In this document: positions 6,033 to 11,909 of the stretch, piece after piece
How positions within the stretch are numbered: the stretch's first letter is position 1
Layout: every line of letters begins with the position of its first letter
NCBI GenBank assembly: GCA_964489735.1
Contig: CAZBAL010000043.1
Location: forward strand, 1-11,909
DNA length: 11,909 nucleotides
DNA from: Andreesenia sp964489735
Lineage (GTDB): Bacteria; Bacillota; Clostridia; Tissierellales; Gottschalkiaceae
Direction of reading: 5' to 3'
The notes under the pieces: model-generated
Database searches by the model: none
What the model was told of the DNA's origin: nothing
What the model saw: only the letters and a program-made list of their open reading frames with translations
Made by a program: the position numbers and the translations under genes

Positions 6033-6882
6033 TTTTTACCCTCTTTTTTACCCTTTTAGTCAGGAAGAAAATTATGGTAATGGATACAATAACACCTAAG
6101 GCCGTATAAATATCACGTTTTTTAGTTTCCTTTTCAATATCCTCTATGCCCTTCTCATACTCCTTTATTAAATTTGGTGTATAAGGTATCCTTTCTCCAA
6201 GTACTAAAAGCCTATGAGTATTCAAGCCTTCAGGAGTACAAGTCATCAAAGTCACTAAATCTCTATCTTTCTGAATTTTTAAATACTGAAGTTCATTAGG
6301 CAGCACGGTATTAATTTCAACAACTTCATAAGCAAGAATTCCATTTAGATTTTTTATATAGAACTTATCCTTGATTTTTATCTTATCTAAATCTGTAAAA
6401 AGCTTAGCAGAATGAAACCCTGTGTGTGCAGTAATTATTGAGTGAGTATTTAATCCGCCAATTGGATAGGAAGATTTCTTCATGTGACCAGCACCATATT
6501 TTAAAATCTCTGGATCTGTTCCCTCATATATTGAAAGAAAGATATTAAGATTTGGTATTGCAATGCTAGCAATTGGATCTATATCGCCAATCCTAGTTTC
6601 CATAATTTTTCCGTCTCCCTCTTTGGCACCCAAATAAAATGGATCATTAAGGTCAGTATATCTACTAGCCAACTCCTCATTAACTTGTGTTAACTCGCTT
6701 ATTTTCTCATTTTTTTCTTCTTCCGACAATTTACTCATATCTTCATTGTACTTTCTTTGCTCTCTATTAGCATAGTGAGATATAGCAATATTACTTATTC
6801 TCGGATAGAAAAATAGAACTGAGGCCATAACAAGACATACTATCATAATAACAGTAGTAATATCAAACTTTCTTTCAGTCAT
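6025..6882 (-). CDS. Class C sortase (probable pilin polymerase)
   Basis: A 285-residue pilus sortase that joins pilin subunits through a lysine in the shaft pilin. The N-terminal membrane segment is about 9-27 and the C-terminal one about 258-275. The lid motif is D80-P81-F82. The catalytic triad is H153 (TAHTG), C215 (TLMTCTP) and R224 (NTHR), close to the class C consensus. I chose the ATG at 6882 because GGTGA lies seven bases upstream; an ATG at 6900 would add six residues but has no ribosome site. The gene follows the major pilin after a gap containing a strong stem-loop (6933-6962), and its end overlaps the second sortase by eight bases. Position and intact motifs make it the better candidate for the shaft polymerase (inference). 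Confidence 0.94.
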   Translation of the reverse strand: MTERKFDITTVIMIVCLVMASVLFFYPRISNIAISHYANREQRKYNEDMSKLSEEEKNEKISELTQVNEELASRYTDLNDPFYLGAKEGDGKIMETRIGDIDPIASIAIPNLNIFLSIYEGTDPEILKYGAGHMKKSSYPIGGLNTHSIITAHTGFHSAKLFTDLDKIKIKDKFYIKNLNGILAYEVVEINTVLPNELQYLKIQKDRDLVTLMTCTPEGLNTHRLLVLGERIPYTPNLIKEYEKGIEDIEKETKKRDIYTALGVIVSITIIFFLTKRVKKRVKND

Positions 6883-6932
6883 ATCTTTTTCACCACTCAT
6901 AAATATATCTTTATTATTCTGACTAAAAACAA

Positions 6933-6962
6933 TTATAGAGAGAGGTGACCCTCTCCCTATAA
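6933..6962 (-). terminator. Stem-loop between major pilin and sortases (leaky terminator or processing site)
   Basis: On the transcribed minus strand a 13-base-pair stem with one G-U pair closes the four-base loop GTCA, and it is followed by TTGTTTTTAG. On the plus strand the stem has an A-C mismatch and no T run, so the structure is specific to the operon's direction. It should reduce sortase relative to pilin expression, or mark an RNA end. Confidence 0.75.
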
Positions 6963-6997
6963 CCGTTTAAACCATAAATATTTTCTATTATATTTTA

Positions 6998-8737
6998 TTA
7001 CTGTTCTGTATTTGCTTCTTTTTTCTTATAAACATACAGTCCTAAACCACCTGCTAATAGTATTGCACTTAAAGCAGTGAATATATAATATCCTGCACCA
7101 CCTGTTCCTGGTAGATACCATTTTCCTTTACGGTTTTTAACTGTAACTTCATTGTTTCCTACATTTACTGTAACTTCCTTTTCTTTATCTATGATAATAT
7201 AATTTTTAACTTCACCATGCTCATCTGTGTATGTTGGAGGAGTAATTTCAACAACTCTATATTCTCCTACACCCAAATTTTCCCAAGTTATATTACCATT
7301 TTCATCAGTTGTTTTTTGACTATTAGGTATAGCTACCCAATTGCCATCAATTTTTTTCTCTAAACTGAAAACTGCTCCCTCAAGTTTCAGACTAGAGTCT
7401 TCTAAATCCTCTTTTGTTAGAACTAATTTACCATTCTTAGATGATACTGGCGCCTCTGTTGTTTTGTCATGTTCTGGTATTTTCTGTTGAACTTTATTAT
7501 TTACAATCTTTCCAACTGAAGCATCAGTTAGTATTGCTTTATATTCAATCTTAATAATCTCATCTTCTTTTCCAGCTGCTAATTCCTTAAGATTTAATGT
7601 GAATCCTGTTTTTTTGTTTCCTGCTACTGGTGATCCATTCACATTTCCACTGATAGGATTTTCTCTCCATTCAATCTTATCTGCTGGAATAGTTATTACT
7701 TCTCCACCAATTGTCAGTGTTATTTCACCTGTCATATACGCAACATATTGTCCATCTGTCTGCTGTATATCGTCACTTATAGTGAAGTAAGCCAGTTCTG
7801 ATAAGTCTGATGGTACTACTGAGTAAACTTTGTATTCATACTCTGTCTCTATAGATGGATCTTCTGTAGCTGTTTTTACTAATTTATTATTCATAAATTC
7901 AACTGTTACATCGTCTCCAGCTGTAAATTCTTTGAACTCTCTAGTTCCTATAACAATACCTTCTGGTGAGCTAAGCTCTTTTAAATAATACTTTTTCCCA
8001 TGTTCCAGACCAGTTATAGTAACTTTCCCACCTTCTCCAGATGTGAAAACAGCATCATTTGGATAAGCTACTCCATCTATAGGTCTAACAGTTATTCTTG
8101 AATCTTCGTTATCTGAAGCATATAGTCCAAACGTTGCTCCTTCAAGTCCTGTAACAGTTACAGGATCTACACTTGGATCTTTAACTTTTTTGTCAATTGT
8201 TACTTGTCCTGACTTATCATCATTCTTTGGATAAGCAAAGACATCATAGAATAACTCTCCATCAGGTTTCGTACCAGGTATTTCCACCGTATATTTTGTT
8301 GGATTACTAGGTATAGTTATACCCGTTGGTAACGGCTTACCTGCATCAGTATAATCTGACTCTGTAAACTCAGTAAATTCATATCTACCTATCGGTAAAT
8401 CGCTTAAAACTATTTTCCCATTGGCGTCAGTAAAGTATGACTCCTCAGTTCCTGTAACCGGTGACACAGTCTTAATTACCCCATTTTCAACTGTGAAACT
8501 GTGAGTCTGTTTAATTTTAAATCCAACACCTTCTACAGGATATTTTCCTGCTTCTATTCCGTCTATAGGTTGACCATAGTTAGGATCACCCGCTTCTATC
8601 GGACGAAACTTCTGAATTGTGAAACTACCTGTAGTTGGTTCTGGTTCACTAACCGCATTAGATACTACAGGTATCAGCATAGTTATTAACATAACTACAG
8701 CTAATAAACCATTTAGCACTTTCCTTCCCTTACTCAT
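6998..8737 (-). CDS. Major (shaft) pilin, LPXTG-anchored
   Basis: A 579-residue secreted backbone pilin. The signal peptide is residues 1-28 (KGRK then a hydrophobic stretch ending PVVSNA). The pilin motif YPKN is at 169-172, so K171 is the likely acceptor for sortase-made intersubunit bonds. SpaA/CnaB-type domains follow, with candidate isopeptide-forming glutamates E254 (YYLKELSSPEG) and E497 (YRVVEITPP). The sorting signal LPGTG is at 542-546, followed by a hydrophobic segment and a basic tail (YKKKEANTEQ). I chose the ATG at 8737 because AAGGGGGA lies about eight bases upstream; a GTG at 8764 would add nine residues without support. It is the second gene of the operon, 78 bases after the minor pilin, and ahead of two class C sortases. 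Confidence 0.95.
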   Translation of the reverse strand: MSKGRKVLNGLLAVVMLITMLIPVVSNAVSEPEPTTGSFTIQKFRPIEAGDPNYGQPIDGIEAGKYPVEGVGFKIKQTHSFTVENGVIKTVSPVTGTEESYFTDANGKIVLSDLPIGRYEFTEFTESDYTDAGKPLPTGITIPSNPTKYTVEIPGTKPDGELFYDVFAYPKNDDKSGQVTIDKKVKDPSVDPVTVTGLEGATFGLYASDNEDSRITVRPIDGVAYPNDAVFTSGEGGKVTITGLEHGKKYYLKELSSPEGIVIGTREFKEFTAGDDVTVEFMNNKLVKTATEDPSIETEYEYKVYSVVPSDLSELAYFTISDDIQQTDGQYVAYMTGEITLTIGGEVITIPADKIEWRENPISGNVNGSPVAGNKKTGFTLNLKELAAGKEDEIIKIEYKAILTDASVGKIVNNKVQQKIPEHDKTTEAPVSSKNGKLVLTKEDLEDSSLKLEGAVFSLEKKIDGNWVAIPNSQKTTDENGNITWENLGVGEYRVVEITPPTYTDEHGEVKNYIIIDKEKEVTVNVGNNEVTVKNRKGKWYLPGTGGAGYYIFTALSAILLAGGLGLYVYKKKEANTEQ

Positions 8738-8787
8738 TTTTAATTCCCCCTTGTCTTTTGACACAATTAATTTATTATTATTTTATT

Positions 8788-8812
8788 CAGCTCTGCATAT
8801 TATGCGAAGCTG
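8788..8812 (-). promoter_or_regulatory. Stem-loop just after the minor pilin stop codon
   Basis: CAGCT (8788-8792) pairs with AGCTG (8808-8812), with an inner GCAT/ATGC extension. On the minus strand it begins four bases after the minor pilin stop codon. No T run follows, so it is better read as an mRNA-stabilising or processing structure than a terminator (inference). Confidence 0.5.
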
Positions 8813-8815
8813 ATA

Positions 8816-10012
8816 CTACTTAACATGTTTTCTCAGTATACTGAATATACCGACAGTACCACCTAAAATTCCAATTATCATACCCAAATTATTCATAATC
8901 CCCATACCTTTTCCACCTGTAGGAGGCATTTCCTGATTCAGCATATTAGTTATTGTTAAACCATCATCTGAGACAATTTTTCTAAATCCTTCTGGCACTG
9001 AAACCTCATCAACAGAATATATATAATCTTCACCATTCATATCTGTTTTTGGTACACCTTCCCAAGTGTAACTTAAAGTTCCAGCTTCTAAAAGAACAGA
9101 ATCTCCTACCGGCTCTTTGCTTTCACCTTCTATATTTCTATATAACTGAAAGTAAACATCTGTCATCTGATTTGGGTCATCAATCATCCACTCTTTTTTT
9201 GCTGTTACTGATATAGTAGGACTAGTATAGTCATTCTCTATCTTTATTGTATAAGTCTTGCTAGTTTCATCATAACTATACTCTGTCTGCGTCGCAGTGT
9301 ATCCTTCCCCTGGATCACTTTCTTCAACGCTGTATTTATAAATTGCACCGTAAGTATCAGTGTAGCTGAGGCCTGTCCATGTGTATGTTGCCTTATCATC
9401 TGAACCTGGTGTCAATGTAACCGTTTCTACTATCTCTTTATCATCAGGATCAGTTGTATGTCTTTTTAGACTCACATCTACAGCTGTCTTCGGTCCATTT
9501 ATCCAGGTTTTTTCCACATTCACAGTTACTTTTGGAATTATTATCTCTAAAGTATTATCTAAGACCCAATGTCCTTGCCCAGTGTGAGCAATAATACTTA
9601 AAGAGTTACTCTCCTGTAAGTTTATATTTTCTTTCAACACTTTAAAGACCGTCCAGTGATTATTTTGATGAGGTTTTATGTGGTGATTCGGCAAATACGG
9701 AATACCATCAACAACTATCCTGTCATCAGGTCCATACTCATCCCCATCGGCTGCATATATCTTGTATCCATTAATTTCCATGTAGTTTAATGGATGACTT
9801 GAATTAACAGCAATATATATTTCTCCTTCAAAATACCACATAAGCACAGGACTAGTGTGATCATTTATCGAAGTCTCCCCAAGCTGTACACTTAGATACT
9901 CATAGTCAGGATCAACAGAATAACTATAGTCAGCAGAATTCGATATATTTGATGTAAAGAGTAGAACAGATATAAAAACAAAATAAGCTAATATCTTCCT
10001 CGTAATATTCAT
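8816..10012 (-). CDS. Minor pilin with two CnaB domains and MPPTGG anchor
   Basis: A 398-residue surface protein, first gene of the pilus operon. A signal peptide covers about 1-27 (ITRK then hydrophobic, ending SNSA). Residues 28-160 form a region I do not recognise, rich in aromatics and histidines (H110, H111, H115, H119, H148). Two CnaB domains follow. The first has K168, E230 or E231 and N260 as the expected isopeptide partners; the second has K272 or K273, E336 and N356. The anchor is MPPTGG (362-367) instead of LPXTG, then a hydrophobic segment and the short basic tail RKHVK. No YPKN motif is seen, so it is more likely a tip or base subunit than the shaft. GGGGGA seven bases before the ATG supports the start. 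No other adhesin is encoded in the operon. Confidence 0.92.
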   Translation of the reverse strand: MNITRKILAYFVFISVLLFTSNISNSADYSYSVDPDYEYLSVQLGETSINDHTSPVLMWYFEGEIYIAVNSSHPLNYMEINGYKIYAADGDEYGPDDRIVVDGIPYLPNHHIKPHQNNHWTVFKVLKENINLQESNSLSIIAHTGQGHWVLDNTLEIIIPKVTVNVEKTWINGPKTAVDVSLKRHTTDPDDKEIVETVTLTPGSDDKATYTWTGLSYTDTYGAIYKYSVEESDPGEGYTATQTEYSYDETSKTYTIKIENDYTSPTISVTAKKEWMIDDPNQMTDVYFQLYRNIEGESKEPVGDSVLLEAGTLSYTWEGVPKTDMNGEDYIYSVDEVSVPEGFRKIVSDDGLTITNMLNQEMPPTGGKGMGIMNNLGMIIGILGGTVGIFSILRKHVK

Positions 10013-10068
10013 GCAAGTTCCCCCTTTCCCTTTTTAGTATTCCTCCCATAACTCTAATTTAACAATTT

Positions 10069-10079
10069 ATATCTTTCAT
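10069..10079. promoter_or_regulatory. Third copy of the polymerase operator-like motif
   Basis: ATATCTTTCAT here matches 3224-3234, in the polymerase control region, at 11 of 11 bases. It lies between the predicted pilus promoter and the minor pilin start, near the expected transcription start. A single short match in an AT-rich region may be chance. Confidence 0.3.
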
Positions 10080-10109
10080 GTCATATTATATAATACACAG
10101 TTTTATCAA
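10080..10109 (-). promoter_or_regulatory. Possible pilus operon promoter
   Basis: On the minus strand, TTGATA (10104-10109), 18 bases, then TATGAC (10080-10085). The -10 is weak and several AT-rich alternatives such as TATAAT at 10085-10090 overlap it, so the exact promoter is uncertain. A poor match would fit a promoter needing an activator. Confidence 0.3.
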
Positions 10110-10131
10110 GAATTAATCGCATTTTCTGCTT

Positions 10132-10163
10132 TGTCATTGACCGTTCCTGTCACAGTATTGACA
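10132..10163. promoter_or_regulatory. TGTCA/TTGAC repeat cluster over the regulator promoter
   Basis: TGTCA occurs at 10132-10136 and 10148-10152; TTGAC occurs at 10137-10141 and 10158-10162. They form GTCA-T-TGAC (10133-10141) and TGTCA-N6-TGACA (10148-10163), and the second overlaps the -35 box of the plus-strand promoter. A further TGTCA is at 10079-10083, near the pilus promoter. This layout suits a regulator that controls itself and the divergent pilus operon (inference). Confidence 0.4.
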
Positions 10164-10186
10164 AGTCCATCACTATACTATACAAT
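10158..10186 (+). promoter_or_regulatory. Near-consensus sigma-A promoter of the HTH regulator
   Basis: TTGACA (10158-10163), exactly 17 bases, then TACAAT (10181-10186): 11 of 12 consensus bases. Transcription would begin near 10193, leaving about 35 bases of leader before the ATG at 10228 and about 11 before an alternative TTG at 10204. Confidence 0.8.
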
Positions 10187-10227
10187 TCGTATATCATGAC
10201 GGTTTGTATGTAATTATTAAAAGGGGA

Positions 10228-11721
10228 ATGATTGAACTGTTTAATGAAAAGCTAGATTATATTATGAACTTAACGGAAGTTACCAATAGTTCATTAGCAC
10301 GAGTAGCTCTGCTTGATCCATCATATATCAGCAGGCTCAGAAGGGGGAAAAGAAAACTTCCAAATAAACAAAATTTTCTGGCATCAATTGTAGAATATTT
10401 TTCAAATATTATTGAAAAAAACGAAAAGATGAAAGAAGATTTTTTAAATGTGATTTCGCTCTACTACAGTCCTGAAATCATAAACAATTTTGAATTAAGT
10501 GAGATTATGTATGAATGGTTAGCAATAGAAACCAATGATTCTGTACTCAATTCATTGAAATTAATGAGTTTTAGCGAGAAGAAGGTTAAGAGAAATGAAA
10601 TTGCAAACAGTGCTTGTCATTTTTATTATGGATCGGAAGGCAAACGAGAAGCTTCTATTAGATTCTTAAATGATATACTAAGCTCTGAAAATCCAACCAC
10701 AATATACCTATATAGTGAAGAAAGCATGAAATGGTTCTATGAAGATCCTATTTTTAATATAGAAATATCTTCATTGCTGAAAGCGCTTCTTAGTAAAAAC
10801 TATAAAATAAAAATCATACACAATGTAGATAGAGACCTAAACGAACTTAGCCAAGCTCTAAATATCTGGATTCCTGTCTACTTGTCTGGTAAGATTGAGT
10901 CTTACTATTATCCTTTAATTCGAGACGATATCTACAGAAGAACTCTTTTTATAGCACCTGGTATTTCTGCGATAAGTTCTATATCTGTAAAGGATAAGCT
11001 TGAAGACATGATGAGTTTATATACTTCTGATAAAGCGGCTATTAATTCTCTATTCATAGAATATAGTAATTATTTTGAATTATGCGTATCTGCTATAAAC
11101 TCTTATGATAAGAAAGAAGATAGTGACTACTTACAGCATTATATTTCTTATTATGATACTCTTGAAAACACTTATGTATATGGTCTATTTCCATCAATCT
11201 CAACTATGCCTGAAGAAATTGCAGCAAAGATCGGGAAAACACAAGATTCATCAATCATAAGTATTTATAACTCTCTGTCAAAATCATTTAAAGAGTTGAT
11301 AATGCAAAACACTTATACAGAGGCCATACTGCTACCAGACATTAAATCAGTGCTTTCAACACAAATATTTTTACCAGAGTCTATAACCTTACTCAATAAA
11401 AAAGTAATTTATACAGTGAGTGAATTCAAACAGCATTTAGATTCAATCGTTAATTATCTTAAAGAATTTGAAAACTATAATGTCATAGTCTATCAAAATC
11501 ATAAGAGTAATCCCACGGGGTATATCAGTAGAATGAATTCGAGTACATTAATACTTAACATGAATAAGCAAGGTCACTTTATGGAAGCTGTTGAACCAAA
11601 TATGTCACTTGCACTTTGTCAATATTTATCAAAAAACATACAAACCAGTAAAGAATATAATCGTGAAGAAACTATTAAAGTACTAGAGGAATATAGTGAT
11701 AAATTGGGGAAATATTTATAG
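10228..11721 (+). CDS. Helix-turn-helix regulator of unknown family, probable pilus regulator
   Basis: A 497-residue protein. An N-terminal helix-turn-helix at about 15-45 (NSSLARVALLDPSYISRLRRG) resembles Cro/CI-type domains with a basic end (RRGKRKLP). The remaining 430 or so residues match no family I can name. They start with a helical stretch, then an alternating region (about 150-260) with phrases such as TTIYLYSEES, KIKIIHNVDRDLNE and RRTLFIAPG, which look like a ligand-binding or sensor fold. No membrane segment or signal peptide is visible, so it is cytoplasmic. The ATG at 10228 directly follows AAAAGGGGA, unusually close; an in-frame TTG at 10204 would add eight residues. It is divergent from the pilus operon, which it probably controls (inference). 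Confidence 0.85.
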   Translation: MIELFNEKLDYIMNLTEVTNSSLARVALLDPSYISRLRRGKRKLPNKQNFLASIVEYFSNIIEKNEKMKEDFLNVISLYYSPEIINNFELSEIMYEWLAIETNDSVLNSLKLMSFSEKKVKRNEIANSACHFYYGSEGKREASIRFLNDILSSENPTTIYLYSEESMKWFYEDPIFNIEISSLLKALLSKNYKIKIIHNVDRDLNELSQALNIWIPVYLSGKIESYYYPLIRDDIYRRTLFIAPGISAISSISVKDKLEDMMSLYTSDKAAINSLFIEYSNYFELCVSAINSYDKKEDSDYLQHYISYYDTLENTYVYGLFPSISTMPEEIAAKIGKTQDSSIISIYNSLSKSFKELIMQNTYTEAILLPDIKSVLSTQIFLPESITLLNKKVIYTVSEFKQHLDSIVNYLKEFENYNVIVYQNHKSNPTGYISRMNSSTLILNMNKQGHFMEAVEPNMSLALCQYLSKNIQTSKEYNREETIKVLEEYSDKLGKYL

Positions 11722-11813
11722 ACTTATTCTTCTGTGTGCGATTAATATGAATAACGAAGATAGGCATTAAGCTATAAGACATCAAGATAAAAGAACAATA
11801 AAAGAACAAAAAG

Positions 11814-11845
11814 AAAAACCCAGAACATATAGTTCTGGGTTTTTT
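11814..11845 (+). terminator. Intrinsic terminator after the HTH regulator
   Basis: A perfect stem, AAAAACCCAGAAC (11814-11826) with GTTCTGGGTTTTT (11832-11844), has the five-base loop ATATA and a T run (11840-11845). It lies about 90 bases after the regulator stop codon. The stretch between shows no gene. Confidence 0.92.
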
Positions 11846-11881
11846 CGGAGTTGATTTGAAATTTATTAAAAAATTCCAAAA

Positions 11882-11906
11882 GACTCAGAGCTATATGCTC
11901 TGAGTC
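11882..11906 (-). terminator. Terminator of an unseen converging gene
   Basis: GACTCAGAGC (11882-11891) pairs perfectly with GCTCTGAGTC (11897-11906) around the loop TATAT. On the minus strand it is followed by TTTTGG and then a run of six T residues. It most likely ends a minus-strand gene lying beyond the right edge of the window. Confidence 0.7.
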
Positions 11907-11909
11907 ATC

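Noticed and set aside
5823..6099. Two overlapping plus-strand open frames
   Set aside because: Antisense to the sortase overlap; their hydrophobic appearance comes from the AT-rich complement of the sortase membrane segments.

Overview
The window looks like a chromosomal segment of a low-GC Gram-positive anaerobe, most likely Clostridia or Tissierellia. The sequence is AT-rich with many ATA and AGA codons. It carries class C sortases with LPXTG-type pilins, strong Shine-Dalgarno sites, and a CRP/FNR regulator beside ferredoxin-type proteins. I cannot name a species. No insertion sequence, CRISPR array, integrase or phage structural gene is visible.

Layout. (1) 1-210: the 3' part of a tRNA-Gly(GCC), a complete tRNA-Arg(ACG) and a terminator. 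(2) 310-2036: a divergent redox module, with a CRP/FNR-family regulator on the minus strand facing a plus-strand pair (2x[4Fe-4S] ferredoxin and a polytopic membrane Fe-S protein), closed by a bidirectional terminator at 2128-2164. (3) 2194-4627: a second divergent module, with an XRE repressor and an ImmA/IrrE metallopeptidase (8-base overlap) on the minus strand facing a Y-family translesion polymerase. The polymerase gene has an exact-consensus sigma-A promoter followed by repeated operator-like motifs. (4) 4635-4940: a small minus-strand protein of unknown function. (5) 5049-10012: a minus-strand pilus operon. In transcription order it holds a minor pilin with two CnaB domains, the major pilin with YPKN and LPGTG motifs, and two class C sortases overlapping by 8 bases. 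Stem-loops follow both pilin genes. (6) 10228-11721: a divergent, uncharacterised helix-turn-helix regulator of about 500 residues with a near-consensus promoter, then a strong terminator and the terminator of an unseen converging gene.

How the genes may work together. Each main unit is a regulator facing its probable target: redox sensing with Fe-S electron carriers, a protease-relieved repressor with a mutagenic polymerase, and an unknown HTH protein with a pilus. The most interesting module is the XRE-ImmA-polymerase set, which looks like a LexA-independent DNA-damage switch analogous to DdrO/IrrE of Deinococcus and ImmR/ImmA of ICEBs1. Its operator-like motif (11 bases) also occurs once in the control region of the pilus operon, which raises the testable idea of a shared regulon, although chance is not excluded.
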